The position numbers and the translations under genes were made by a program. Below are positions 13,761-26,625 of a DNA stretch of 64,000 nt, in pieces. Location: contig NC_039363.1 of assembly GCF_003573695.1 (NCBI RefSeq), positions 148,460,826 to 148,524,825 on the forward strand. The letters are read 5' to 3'. A model generated the notes under the pieces. That model ran no database searches and was not told the DNA's origin. It saw only the letters and a program-made list of their open reading frames with translations. Numbering within the stretch: position 1 is the first letter of the stretch; each line of letters begins with the position of its first letter. The stretch is from Papaver somniferum. Lineage: Eukaryota; Streptophyta; Magnoliopsida; Ranunculales; Papaveraceae.

Positions 13761-14169
13761 GATGAGCAGACAGATTCAAACTTCCCTCTTCCCATGGAAG
13801 AATTAATTGAATTGCTAGAGGCATGAATCCAAATGGCGTGATCAAGTTGCCACCTTCCAGGAAAGAAATAATTGAAGAGGAAATTGAGAATCTAAGTATT
13901 GTCGTTTTCATCGATTTGTCAATCATGTCATGGGCGACTGAAATGGTTTGAAGAGTATCTTTAAAGAGAATAGGTTGAATGAGGAGAGTTTCATCTTGGG
14001 ACTGAAGGAGTGCATATAAACTCTCTTCGAATCGGGATACTCACTCTCTCCGAAGAACCTGTCAATGAAGCGGTTTAATCCTTTATGGATTATGTATGTG
14101 AATTATTCTATCTATTAAAGGTACAGAGGAAAGGAATTTTCACTGCTCTTAATCGCATCGTATCAAGGA

Positions 14170-14800
14170 GACGTCTATCTATCCTGGAAGTACCTCCTGA
14201 ACCTCCACCCACAGATAAGGAAATATACGACTAGAAATTGATTACTACAGTCAATCTTAAAGGAAACAAATTTGGGATAACTTTGATTGATATTGGTATT
14301 ATCATCAACATTGTTCCACTGAAAACCCTCAAAGCTGCAGGGATTACTCAACAAGAGGGTACTCATGATCCTATTTCAATTAGGGACCACGAATGAACGT
14401 CAAAAGATGATTATGGCCATGTCACTCTGAAGATGAAGATAGGTTCCACCTGGATAGAAACTAAGCATTACATAATCAGGGGGGATCCAGGATATGACAT
14501 GATCCTCGGACGAGCATGGCTACACGCTGACAATATAGTCACTGACAAGATGTCTCTAGTAATGCATATCTTCGAAAAATAAAATCTTAATCCAGAAGAC
14601 TTGGTGGATGCTCCATCATCATGGCATTCGGAAGAACTTCGAACTCTGATGCAGTTAAAGCAAGAACCTGGAGAATATGCAATGACGTTCATCAAAAGTT
14701 TTCGCGCTTAGGCAAGTCTCAGTTCACCCATGTCTTTATCATCGATTCTCTTACATGTCCTCCTAACATGGGAACTAAGCTTTGCAGCTGCAAGACGTTA
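14170..14800 (+). pseudogene. Decayed retropepsin-like region of the plus-strand element
   Basis: The order VNLKGNKFGITLIDIG, then IVPLKTLKAAGI, then YDMILGRAWLHADN follows the aspartic protease domain of Gypsy polyproteins. The usual DxGS/DxGA is changed (LIDIGI), so the active site is damaged. A gag-like scrap (LMQLKQEPGEYAMTFIKSF) follows at 14645-14710. No RT YxDD motif was found between this point and the integrase, so RT and RNase H appear deleted. Confidence 0.65.
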
Positions 14801-15756
14801 TGAATAGGTAACTTTACCACTATGGTATTTTACTAAGTGGTTGAATTTGGTTCCTCTCCAAATACAGTATAACACTGGAATATTCATCTTGGAGATGATA
14901 TGCAATCATGTCAAGCAACATCTTGGATATTCTCATATCGTGTTACAGGAATGTCTCCGTACACCGCATAATTATGGAAAGGTGTTGATTCTAGCACGAG
15001 CGTGGAATCTCATTAATAATGGAGGGCCGAGAAGAAAATCCGAACCAACATAAGATATTCGGAACCAAGACGATCAACCCTAACAAGTTTCATATAAGAT
15101 ATTTGGTTCTGAAGGCAATTAGACGCTACCTCAACTCCATGATGAGCTCTGATTAGGAAGGATTTTTTATGGTTGCCAATGCTACCATTGGCGGATACTA
15201 CAAAATTGGTTGATACATATGGCAGGATGGTAAAGGAAACAATACAAGGTAAGTGGCTTAATACACTCCACTTAAAGAATTCGACGCGTAAGGTATTCAA
15301 TGCTTAAGGCATTCGTCGCTTAAGGTGTGTGACGCTTTTATGCCCAAGCATCTAAATTTTGAACAAGTTAGAATTTTTTTAATTTATTCGTATTTTCAGT
15401 TCTTCCAAAAACGTATGCAACACTTGCATCCAGTAATTGAATCCCTTTGAGAAATCAATCTCTCTAACAAACCAAAATAAAATCCGTACAACTGTTGATC
15501 ACCTAATTGTCCAAATCCAACAAAAATCAAAAGCAGATCAAAGCCTCCTTCTCTCAAAAGTATAAAGTGATATCTTCATGCTCTTAAGAGTTGTTTTTTT
15601 CTCCAACAGTCGGATTCCTACACATCAACTAGAAGTTTTAACGATCCACCATGTCGTGGACTGAAGAGAGCCTTACATCAAATACCTTTGTGACAATGAT
15701 CTACAACCAGAGAAAAGAGAAGTAGTCAAAAACTGACTTAAGAAGATAAGAAGTTT

Positions 15757-16340
15757 GTCTTCCATGATGGAATCTTGTTTCGCAAAATCTTCAGAGGAAA
15801 CCTACTAAGATGTTTAACAGAGCATGAAACCCCAACAATTTCAAAGGAAATACATAAAGGAGAACATCAAGGAAAAATGAAGTTATTTCTCCAAATACAT
15901 AAGAAATATTATCGTACAAATAAGGAAGATGATGCAGCTGCTTATATCCAGAAGTGTCATCAATTCCAAATTCACGGTAACCTCATTAATACTCCTTGTC
16001 GTTCGTTACATTATGTAAGTAGTTCATATCCCTTCCGCAGCTGGGGACTAAACATCATTAGTAAAATCAACATTAGCAGTATTCAAGTTGTACTCCCAAT
16101 CAAAGAGTACATCTTTAGTGCGCCTCCATCTTCAGTATGCATATCGTTGACGACACGCAACACTGTTTCTGCTCGCCTTGCCAAAAAATAAGCATGGTTA
16201 TGTTTCTTAGTAATTGCGACACGAGCTTACTTATGCCATATCTCATCGTACAAGCCAACATATACAGTAAGGATGATGAACCCACCAACTAGTTTGCGGT
16301 GGAAAGGGCTCATTGGATGAAGGATCAAAGACTACGTCGA
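15757..16340 (+). pseudogene. Decayed integrase of the plus-strand element
   Basis: The sequence DGILFRKIFRGNLLRCL, then EIHKGEHQG, then KCHQFQIHG, then YPFRSWGLNII matches the zinc-binding H2C2 domain and the start of the catalytic core of Gypsy integrases. The second cysteine of the zinc finger is replaced by phenylalanine (KCHQF) and the frame is lost soon after 16190. Confidence 0.75.
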
Positions 16341-16385
16341 TTATCATAGTTCCAGCTCTTTGATCTTTGGAGAAACTCCATCCAC

Positions 16386-18050
16386 TGTCTGATAGACACA
16401 TTTTTGTGTCTAATTTATCCTCAATGTTCTGTATTGTTGGTACTCGATTTCGTTCTTATTATTGTGTTGTATGTGTTTGTAGGTATTTTTGGAAAATAAA
16501 CATTTTTGGAAAATTCGGCTCGAAAAGTTTCCTAAAGCACTAGGAGGACACATGTTATTCGGACTCGCACTGTTGGTTAAAGGGCACCTCAATTACTAAG
16601 GGGCGCATTCTTGCTATTCGCACCCCATCTGTTGGATAAGGGGAGACCCTTTCTTCTTCGTCTGAATTTGTTTTTTTGGCGGGAGAATGTTGCAGCACAC
16701 GACCAGATTTAGGGTTCGAGTTTTGATCATGTTCTAGAGAGATTCAAGGGCAGAAACTCTTTGGATATGTTTATTTGAGCTAAACAGAAATGGTAGTAGT
16801 GTTGGATTCAATCCAGTTGGACTAGATAATCGCTGAGAAGGAAACAAAGCTATATGTTCACGGGAAATATTATGAAACTACGAGATTTTCTAGATTTGAT
16901 TCGGGAGATTTCTGGAGAGATTCAAACGCTCCAATTGATTGATTTGGGCCTGTTACACTTAAACAGAACCTGTAAGTCCATTAGAATCGAGAAAATCGGA
17001 CTGCAACGTGGGTTTGGAAGAAAACAGAGTATCTTTTATTCCCGTGAGCTATTCTCGAGATTTTCTTTATTCTGGGAAAGATTGCACGAGGTCAGAGCAT
17101 GTATATCTTCTTCTGGGACGTGTATGAGTCTGTTTGAAGTATGTTAGATTTCTGAAGATGCGTGAAAGATCTAAGAATGGAAATTATTTCTCATGTCTGT
17201 CAGTGGAGAATAATGTGATAAAGAGAGGATTATCTCGAATTATGGCGGAGATTTGGTGGTGCAGCTATGTATTTAAAGGGTGTTGGACGTTCATAGAGGA
17301 GGACAGAGAGTTTGGGAATGCTTTGGAACATCACATAGGCGAAACACGATCACCAGAGAAACCTGCTGCTGCTGCTGCTGCCATTGAAGAACACGAAGAA
17401 CATAGACCCACAGAAGCAGTCGTTTTTGCCACAGTATTTGTGACTGCTCAGCGACAGTCTTAGAGCTACAGTAACAGTGACACATCATATGTATCGTTCT
17501 TTGGTTTGCAACAATTATAAGATTTACAAACCCGGTTTTGAATTATTTCTCCCATTTCATCATTTGTAAACACCATTTGAGCAATGAAATCAATTTTTGA
17601 GTGTGTTTCCAATATGATAATGAGCTAAATCTTCCACAACCAAGGCAATGAGGAAGCTATTTACGCATGAATAATTGGTAAATATTTTATTTTCTCTAAT
17701 TTATAATTTATAATTCACTCAATCACTGCTTTTGCAGAGTTTTAAATTGTTTGCATAATTTTCTTAATTAGTTGTGATTCAATCTGATAGGTTATACTTT
17801 GTTTAGTTAATTGATAATCTATGCTTAGGGAATACAATTGATATTTGAGAATTTGCCTGATTATTTGTGAATTAAGAAATAAGGGACTTAAAAGATAATT
17901 AGAGTTTTGGATTATTTGCCATAATTTATTCATGTGTGATAGTGGAATCAGTGTCTTGGTTATTCCTAATAATCTTGAATTAAGTTTTATTTGTTTTTAA
18001 ATTTCATTAAATCTAAAATCTTTTGCTTTCACAAGTCTCAACGAACTTTT
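16386..18050 (+). mobile_element. Probable LTR-like insertion within the integrase
   Basis: After the integrase stops matching, the sequence changes to a block starting tgatagacacatttttgtgt. The block runs without pol homology to a ttgctttcacaagtctcaac tail, which is LTR-like in style. A CTG/CAG run lies at 17366-17385. I could not find a matching pair or a clear target duplication, so it may be a solo LTR or unrelated filler. The open frames inside have no domain. Confidence 0.4.
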
Positions 18051-19981
18051 TACTACAACTCAATCGAAAATCACATCACGGTCTAAGCATCAATAATGGT
18101 TTTAGGAGAAACATCCTCATAACCGGCTTCATCAAATGTCCATTTTCTATAGCCTCAGCTTGGAAATGTTACTCGATGGATCAGACTGCTCTAAGCGTAA
18201 AGAGTTCGTATCAGGACGTGTAAACATGGAAATCTATTAATATAAACTCATCCCAAAGATTCCACAACATACGGGCACAAGTCAAAGTTTTCTACAAGAT
18301 GTTTTCACAACCTTTATAGATAGAATACAACACACTTCATGCCATTGATTCAGAAAAACATACTAATGGGCGAGGAATGGGATAATGCTTCCTTAGAAAG
18401 ATATTCGTCTATGTCTCTGCTGCAACATGCCAAAGTGTGTGTCAGTCGTACATACGAGCTGAGAGATATGACCTCTACAGTCAAGTTTATGGTATCTGAG
18501 AAATTTTTACGGGATTACAAATTACAAATGTGCAGGCGTCGTTGAATGACCTAGACAACTCTGAAATTGAGTGATTCTTTTTTCATATGATGGATCGTCC
18601 TCTTAGCTTCAAAAGTTATGTTCAAATACCTAACACCAAATTCCTACATTTAATGAAGTTTCTATAGCTTCCAGGGCGGATGATGTGCAGACAGAAATTC
18701 CGGACCGAATTCATTCCATTCACAGTCGATCAACGTCCACCTAGGTATTTCCACCAAATCCTTAAACCTCGACATCTCTATATTTCTAGAAATAGGAAAG
18801 AATAAATAAAAGGGAACAAAGAGAATAGCCTACCAATGCTGGGGAATGACAGTTTTCCGACCATGATACTTCAGTCCTTCCATGACGACTCCAGAAGTTT
18901 CGAAGGAGATATTTTCATGAATGGAAAATTAACGAACACAAAAATGGTGCACCTGTCATTAAATTCAGATTATAATTATATTAATAACATCGAGGCTCTT
19001 CATAAAACATTCAAGATACGGGCAAATGGTCTAAAAACCTAAAAAAAGACGTTTTGCAACATGCTCGTCTGACGTAAGCTTACACTGTCCTGCACAAAGT
19101 GAAGAGATGGGAGAAATTTGTGAATAATATAGGGATGTGTCATATGCCATTCTCTTAATATGGAGGTCCTATATAACATCTCCAAAATTCACAATAATTG
19201 GATGAACGAGTTAAAAGATGTGGGCAAAACACGATACTACATGACGACTGAAAATGTTCTGAAGACTTCCTGAAAGTTTACTGTTTCATCAATTTCAACC
19301 ACTAAATGGACTCGAAATTTAACAAACTTCTATGCTACGTCTAGGAAATTTTTTAAGCATCAAAAAATTGGGGTAAATCATCAAAAGCGGGACATCGTAT
19401 GAAGATTTCACATCATTTTTAATAAAAACCTAATTTCTGAATTTTTTGATAACGAATTATGACAAAATTCCGCATTCATCGACATGGATCTTCATTTATT
19501 CAACCATCAAGCGATGATTTCATGTATCTATGAGGATGATGTAAGATGAAGCCTTATTTGGGTCTTCCACAAACCATTTGGGAATATAGAACAACATCCA
19601 CTGCAATTGGCATTTGGAATATAGAACAACATCCACTGCAATTAGTGATAAATAATTGGTGCTTCGAACACCAACCTTTTGGTGGAAGAAGGATTTTATC
19701 TTTCGAGCAGCGGGCTCACTAGTGAGAAACCCAACAAAGTGGTCATTCCACCATCCAAATCAGCGATGCTTCATCAATTCATGTTCCCCATAAGATGCCC
19801 TGTCATATTGTCAGGCTCACCATTCAAACCATTGCTCGTACGTGACATCATTGGAGCAAGCCGAGGATTCTAGAAACATTTCTGACGAGAAGTTCAATTA
19901 CTTATTTCGTTTATAATTAGTAAATCACCATCTAGTGCTTACTGTGGAACATGATTGTCCCTCACTAAGCAGGGGACTTAA
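18051..19981 (+). other. Non-coding 3' part of the plus-strand element
   Basis: No recognisable domain. A 35-bp direct repeat (ggaatatagaacaacatcca, 19581 and 19616) is present. It ends in a purine-rich tract (aagcaggggactta, about 19967-19980) just before the 3' LTR, in the polypurine-tract position. The same tract occurs, inverted, at 51925-51945. Confidence 0.6.
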
Positions 19982-22165
19982 CGTTGATGGTGGAAATTTT
20001 ACGAATGGTATAATTGTAAAATTATAGTTTTGTATATCTCTGACCTAGCTTCAGACGAATATATGAAAATCATATTTTATCGTTTAGACATGAAATCTCA
20101 TGTTTCGATGATCTCTGATTGATCACGTAGCCTTATCATAGCATGAATACGTAATTCTTAAAGTCTCTCAGCTGGTCTTTCAATATTACGCGTATTTCAT
20201 AATTTGTACTGAGCAATTTCAGTATACCATGTGCAATTGTAATATCCACTTCTGTATAAAATCAAGAATCATTGGACGACTCCTAGATGGATGGACCACT
20301 AGTATAGAGCGATAAGGTCTTCAGTATGTCGCAATGTTTCCTGACTATACATGATAAATGTTCAAGACGAGTATGACGCTTCTACCATCTCATACCTCGA
20401 TTCTCGAATAAATATAATGTTCCTAGATAGGTTTCCTGCTAGTATAGAGCCATCAGTTAATTAATTTTAGTGCAGTATTCATCAATTGAATTCCTATAAA
20501 ATATTATATTTTCACCATAATATTTTATTCCTTCAGTTCACAGCTTTTCTCAGCTAAATTCCATGGATTAGTAAAAAATATGCACCTTTGGGGCATACAG
20601 ACCACCATAGAGTAAGTCCGAGAAAATGACGTGGGTGTACTTAGTAATAATATTCAAACGAGCACCCAAAATATGGACGAATGAGGATGTGGAGAGCTAA
20701 GAAAAAAAATCAAAAGGAAAACAAAAAATAAAAAGTAAAAAGAAAGAGGCATGTGGGACCAGGCCCACCGACCGTCCATCCATGTCTCCACCGTGGCCAG
20801 TCCCCCACTTTTCCTATTTTTAATATTATGATTTCATGATTTACTTAATTCACGACTCCCTCATTCGAGCAAACCCTCGGTTCTTCATATTTTGTCAAAT
20901 ATTACTCAATTCACCATAAGGCCTACAAATCACATAGTCTCATGACCATTAGGTCTTTTTCCCCAATAATTATTTTAATATTCTAAAATACTGGACGTTT
21001 AAAAGAAAAAACTATACTTGCTCATTCAAGCAAGATTCAGAGTTTCAGTTAAGATCAAACTCTTCTGAAAAATACAAAATAATGCTCAAATGTCCAACAA
21101 AAAATACCAAAATTATAAATAGTGGACGGACGACGACATGGTGGCACATGCACCACTGTGTCCGAGATTGGCCGGTCCACTCGGCCACCATGGCCGACCG
21201 GTCCCACATTCCTTAATCCATATTCTGGATAATCCTTCACTGGTTAATCCTCCATATTTTGGTGAATCCCTTTTTCCACCAATTGGACAATCCTCCATAC
21301 ACCGCCCAGCTGGTCTCTCCACCACCAAGTGGCCGATTCTCATACCCATTCGTTGGTCAGTCTCTCTACCAAATTGGACAATCCTCCATCTCCTGGATCC
21401 AGGACTTATTAAAATTATGGTTTCATACTTAATGATAATTTTGATCGAGCCTGAGCATCAATACTTTTCATATTGATCCAGCTATCAATATTTTAATTAA
21501 TATTTAATGTTCGATCTTGCTACCAACATTTTTGTTGCTAGGTGGTCAAGAAGTAACATGTTAACTTGGTTGATCACTCAATATTTTATTGGACGACCAT
21601 CCACTTGGTCGATCATCCAATATTTACCAATACTCTAATTTCTACTTTGGTATTCAACGACTCATGACATGGTGGATCAAGAATGAGTATTCTATAAAAA
21701 CTCAGCAATATCTGATTACCTGTCAAATACTTGACATATCAAAATACATGTTGGTCCATGATCAATCCAGCAATCTCATCAGACAAACATTCATCAATCC
21801 AAAACACTCTAATATCATTGGTGCCTTAACTGGCACAACGTTATGTCCCAATTCATTGGATTCAACGTCTAAGGATAATTTTTTCCCCAGCAGACACCTT
21901 ATGGATAGTCCATCACATGTCACATTCATCATAACAACTATGCTCGACTTGTCAAGGCTATGACTCACAATATAGCCAAATGAACAATTGACCAATTAAA
22001 TACACGTCTGCCTTGCAAAATTTATGAGACATCAATCATGTCACATAGGAGATATTCACTAGGGTTTTGGTCAGGCGGCCTACGGTACATCCGAGATGAT
22101 AAAGTGAGTAAGTCATGATGGAAGTAGAAGGAATAAGTGAAGTATTGGATGTACAATCAACCAAG
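19982..22165 (+). mobile_element. Truncated 3' LTR of plus-strand Gypsy-type element
   Basis: It matches 9552-11885 from gttgatggtgg to about ccaag. The last 500 or so bases of the LTR (promoter, R/U5) are missing. The match breaks exactly where integrase sequence of the minus-strand element starts, so one of the two elements was cut by insertion or deletion at this junction. Confidence 0.8.
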
Positions 22166-23400
22166 ATAGCTTCGTCATTTGTTCCTGAGATGGCTGACAG
22201 TGTCCTGGTGGGTAAGAAAACTTCCATACCAAATTCTATAGAGAATGGGTATTCATGTGTTGAAGAACTCTTTGTTGATCTATAGTCCCATAACACTTCA
22301 TGTAGTATGTCTGCCCGTCTTCTCTATTAGCGTCGAGATTTTTCTTTATGTTTGACAATAAAGTCTTTTTTAAAATTTCCGCATGGTCGTTTCCTTGTGG
22401 GAAATATGGTGTGCTAAGCTTTTTTTCATTAAGTGATTAGATACTGCAAATTCTTTTTTTCCATTTTATAGTACATACCATTATTCAAAGTTATGTATGG
22501 TTTAAGAAGCATATTTTTGCTATATATTATTGTTTCTGCAGAACTCTGCTAGACTTTTAGGGAATTGTATTCCGTTGTCAGCTACTAATGTCATGGGCAA
22601 TCCAACTCTATAAATGATGTATTCCCACAGGAACTTTTTTGATATCAGTTTCTGTGATTGCTACCAGCACTTTTGCCTTTACCTACTTTGAAAAATAGTC
22701 CGTGGAAACCAATATGTATTTTGTGCCTCCAGGTGCATGTGTTTCAACATATGTGTTAGTTCAATTTCATCTTTAAAGCTTGAACTTTTATTTTATAGTA
22801 TTCTTCCATCTGCTTTTGAAGTAAGCCGTGAGTTGAAAACTGTTCCCGTAGTAAACGGACCCATAATGTCCAATGCCCACTTTATGAATGGCCAAGGAGT
22901 CACGGAGATGTGCAGGGTTTCTGCTAGTGCGTGCATCTTATTATCGTACCTGCATATTTCAGGTTCTGTCACTATTAATTATCAACATGTCGTATTCATG
23001 TTCTTTTCAGAACACTCATTTCATTTGGCGCTAAAGGGTCATTTTCTTTAAAAAATCTGACTTGAATAGTCATATTTTGTATCTTCTATTTTTTGCAATT
23101 GCTTTGCACCTTTCAATGCTTGCATGAATTACATCAGGAAAAAAAAACACTTGAGTTCGAGGGTATCAATTAATCATACCTTTGGCATATATCGCACTTG
23201 TTTTTGATCTCCTCGGCTATTTTTTTCATGTATGGCAAGAAATAGCCTTGCGATCTTGCCTTTTCAGCTTGGTATCTTTTTCCATTATGGTTATCACGGT
23301 TTCCTGAGTGTCTTTCAGGTAGGATTTGTTCTCTCTGCTTTTCTATTACACAATTGAGTAGTGGTCCCAGGTATGTGTTTTTTGTACATGTCACCATCTA
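22166..23400 (-). pseudogene. Decayed integrase of minus-strand Gypsy element
   Basis: On the minus strand the zinc-finger end KCDICQRY is read near 23170-23190. Core-like pieces WALDIMGPF (about 22850) and LVADNGIQF (about 22580) follow, and then LWDYRSTKSSSTHEYPFS (about 22225-22290). This is the order of a Gypsy integrase. Several stops and frameshifts interrupt it. Confidence 0.8.
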
Positions 23401-23754
23401 AGAGTTGATACCTTGTTGCTTTGGTTTTTATCTTTCTTGTTTCTTGCGGGTCATCTGGTAAAATTTTGGACTCGAGGTGGCTGAAGATACCCTTCATCCA
23501 GGTTCCTTCTACCTCAACTAGGATCGCGTTCGAGCTCTGAGTCGTTGTGCCCTTTGTATCTGACTCATGAATTGTTGACCTTTCAAGGATTCCAATCTTG
23601 ATTGTTCTTTGCTAAATATAACTTAACCCAAGAAAGCCAATGCATTTGCGTGTCTCATTTATTATTTAGTATCTTTATGATACTTACTTTTTTAAAACTG
23701 GATATTAGAATGTTGGCCTTCCTTTTGTATTTCTCCATAGAGATATTTTTTGTT

Positions 23755-24533
23755 TCAAAATGAGCTTATACCTTCTTTGGTGTTAGCTGAGGTCACTGAA
23801 TATATGAACTCTTTTAGCTGTAAAATATTTGAAGTCAATAGTCCTTGTAGTAGCGCTTCATATTCAACTTGATTATTCGTTGGGATAAAAGCCGGTGCAT
23901 ATGAGTATTCGATGAAGCTGTTTTCTGGTGTCACTATGACTAATCCATCTCTACCTCCTTTTTTGTTTGATGCACCATCAAAAAAAAAAAAATCACACTC
24001 CAGATTGTCACGTGATGATTCTTCATAATCTGGGACATTCTCAGGTTTTTCCTGTACTTCTAGTTGTTCTTCACTGAACATTAGATCATAGTCTGGATCC
24101 TCAAATGGGAAGTCATCTAAGAATTCAGCCACAACCTGTGCTTTTATGGCTTTCCTGTTTTTGTATCCGATGCTGAACTGATTCAGGTGGACTCCTTACT
24201 TTGAAACCCTTCTATTTTTTGTTTATTTGGATAAAACGTTTTCGACTGAGTACTATGTGACCACTATTACCTCCCAGCTCAAGAACTATGGCCTTTGCTT
24301 GATTGATGAGAATTAGATAACGAATATCACCTTTTCTAGTTATGAGTATGTTGACTCTTACGTTGTTAGTCACTTGCTGATGAAGTAGATTGGATTCTCT
24401 TTGTTGTCCTCCACTCTGAGTAATACCACACTTACTGCATTTTGAGTGGTTGCCATGTAGATATAGAGCTCTTCACCCCTGACTAAAGTTGATAACATAG
24501 GATGGTAGGATAAGTAAGCTTTGTTAGAGCATT
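23755..24533 (-). pseudogene. RNase H and connection domain of minus-strand Gypsy element
   Basis: FFFDGASNKKGGRDGLVIV and TNNQVEYEALLQGLL are the conserved RNase H patterns of Gypsy polyproteins. Upstream (24380-24530) the reading LSTLVRGEELYIYMATTQNA, then AVSVVLL and NPIYFISK, gives the segment between RT and RNase H. The sequence joins an inserted repeat at about 24534. Confidence 0.8.
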
Positions 24534-25576
24534 TATCGGTCGAACTCACAAGTGTTACTATCTCATATTGTTGTCAAATTTAGTTGTCAAAAATATATCT
24601 TGATTTCTAGTCTACAATTAGTTAAGTCTCGGACTAGGATATAAGTGTAGTTGAGAAACAGACATCACGACAGTCATCATTGCGTTCTACCGTTTGAAGG
24701 CGTAGATCAACCGAAGCTTTTGGAGAACTTCGTCAAAAAAATATTAGTGGAGACTGAACCACCTATTTCTCAAGTTATATTCATCTTTCTATCAATGAGA
24801 CGATGTCGCATAACTAATTAGCTAGACTATCATAAGCATATCAAGAATTTCAAGTCGAGAACTAATTACCAAGTTAAGGAACTTCTCGAAATATGACTAA
24901 GATTAATAAAACATTTATTCATACTTGATGAATTTCGGTTAAGGACAATTTATTGTTCACAATCAAAATAATGATTCAAGAATTCTCATTCGAAAATAGC
25001 CTGGAACAGTGATATGTGTCATTGATGTTGAAAAAGTGGGGGTATAACAACCACACCTAATAATTCGGTCGGTAATCTCTATGGACTAACTCCAATTTAA
25101 TTCTGAGAGAATCAACTAGACAGTCATACTCAATCAATCGAAAGATATCAAAGAGTTATATATCTTTGTCAAAACAATTAACAAATCAACGGGAAGGAAT
25201 CCGTGAACTGATTGATATGAGAATCACTTGAACGGTACCAAAGACCAATGTCCAAGTGTCAATCAATTTCTATCAAACAAGCAAGGTCGGATTTCTCAAT
25301 TGATTGAACTACGCACAACCTGTGATATTTCAATTATACAAAATATAATGCGGAAAAGAAATAACACAAATACCAGAAATTTTGTTAACGAGGAAACCGC
25401 AAATGCAGAAAAACCCCGGGACCTAGTCCAGAATAAACACACACTGATTATAAGTTGTTAGATCAATTTCCTACTACCTATTCGGACTAGATGTAATACA
25501 TGCTTCAACTGTATTCACGTACTTGTAGAACTCCTAGCAGAACACCGATTCTCTTTAGGAATTCTGAGATATAACG
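24534..25576. mobile_element. Non-coding retroelement-like repeat, left of the plastid insert
   Basis: It starts tgttagagcatttatcgg directly at the break in the pol sequence. The part from 25027 on matches the 8.5-9.03 kb block in inverted orientation (aacaaccacaccta, ggaaaccgcaaatgc, aaaaaccccgggacctag). It has no coding capacity. Together with the plastid DNA and 27046-27239 it forms the 2.7-kb insertion in the minus-strand Gypsy element. Confidence 0.65.
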
Positions 25577-25674
25577 ATGTTTCTATAATCAATTCGATCC
25601 CCCAATCCAATTGGGGGCAAATGCCCACGAAAAGATCGCTTGGATTTAAGAAAAGGTCGCTTGTATTTTTCCAT
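25577..25674 (-). pseudogene. rps18: 5' fragment of plastid ribosomal protein S18 gene
   Basis: The start codon is at 25672-25674, followed by [12 protein letters not shown] and [14 protein letters not shown], which matches the first 32 residues of plastid S18. After RN the sequence turns into unrelated repeat, so about two thirds of the gene is missing. Some changes against the usual sequence are visible (for example G-H in place of R-R). Confidence 0.9.
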
Positions 25675-25826
25675 TGTTTATTCCTTATCCCTAAAATACT
25701 ATTTCTTGAATTCGAAATCATTTTTGATCCGACTGAAATAGGATTTGATTTTTTTCTATATATTATATGTAATTTACTTTTGTTACTTCGAAGGGTAGCA
25801 CACACACCCTGTACCTCGGGTTCGGC

Positions 25827-26027
25827 CTATTTCTTTATCTCCCCATGAGTTGTATGTTTGCAACAATATGGAAATTTTTTTCTTAATTCCAATCGACTAG
25901 GCGTACTATGTCAATTCTTTTGAGTAATATATCTAGAAACCCCCAACGATTCCTTATTAACACGGTTTCGCATACAACTGGTACATTCCAAAATAACTCT
26001 TACTCTAACATCTTAACCCTTTTTCAT
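25827..26027 (-). pseudogene. rpl33: Plastid ribosomal protein L33 gene with two stops
   Basis: A full-length 67-codon frame (66 residues plus stop) contains [13 protein letters not shown], then [15 protein letters not shown], then RLELRKKFPYCCKHTTHGEI. Two in-frame stops break it: codon 5 (usual AAA now TAA) and the codon after QKN (usual CGA arginine now TGA, the change expected from deamination of a methylated CpG). It cannot make L33. Confidence 0.93.
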
Positions 26028-26295
26028 AAACCTCCCTTGAATTTTGGATTTACCCAATTCTTCGATTTTCGACCCGAAATCAAATTTCAAAAGATTTTGT
26101 TGTAATCAATAGAGTAATATAAAGAATAAGTAATACAACAATTTCTAACTATCAATTATTTTTAATCCTAGTACATACAGTCTTTCATTAAAATATCTTG
26201 TATGATTTATTTAGTTTTCCTAGATACCATTTATTATTATTTTCTTAGGCCCTTTGATTCTAACCCAAGTTTTACTGAGATTGAATTCATTTTTT

Positions 26296-26412
26296 TTTCT
26301 TTTTATGTCCTTCTATATTTTGAAAATGAGAAAAAAGTCACAGATAATTTATGTCCTTCTATATTTTTTCTTTTTATGTCCTTCTATATTTTTTCTTTTT
26401 ATGTCCTTCTAA
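26296..26412. repeat. Short tandem repeat in the psaJ-rpl33 spacer copy
   Basis: ctttttatgtccttctatat recurs at roughly 26-base steps (about 26300, 26370, 26396, with a related copy at 26350). It could be plastid replication slippage inherited by the insert or expansion after insertion. Confidence 0.7.
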
Positions 26413-26490
26413 GAGAGGAAGAAGGATTAGTCACAGATAATTTATTATCTCACTAATCTTCTTCATCCCTTCCCATGTCAATAACTAAAA

Positions 26491-26625
26491 CTAGAATGAA
26501 AAAAACGGGAATGTCAACGCATCTTGGAATAAATGATTAATCTCTATCAATAGACCTGCTAAAGACCCGAACCATAGAGTACTTAGCACAGGTGCCACAG
26601 AGAGATATGTTTTTATATCTCGCAT
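26491..26625 (-). pseudogene. psaJ: Plastid psaJ copy with open reading frame
   Basis: The frame runs from ATG (26623-26625) to TAG (26491-26493), 44 residues, the full length of photosystem I subunit IX. It reads [20 protein letters not shown] and then a hydrophobic membrane segment. Near the C terminus INHLFQDAL replaces the usual INRLFPDAL, two changes. Although the frame is open, a nuclear copy without transit peptide or plant promoter is unlikely to be used. Confidence 0.93.

Noticed and set aside
17134..17488. 109-residue frame with an alanine run
   Set aside because: The run comes from a CTG/CAG microsatellite and the rest has no recognised pattern. It sits in a probable LTR-like insertion.
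21055..21476. Overlapping frames with proline- and glycine-rich peptides
   Set aside because: They fall in the ggccggtcc block of the 3' LTR on both strands and are disrupted in the 5' LTR.
26491..26625. Functional nuclear psaJ gene
   Set aside because: The frame is open, but it lies in a plastid insert with dead rpl33 and a cut rps18, has no transit peptide and carries two substitutions. It was kept as a pseudogene.
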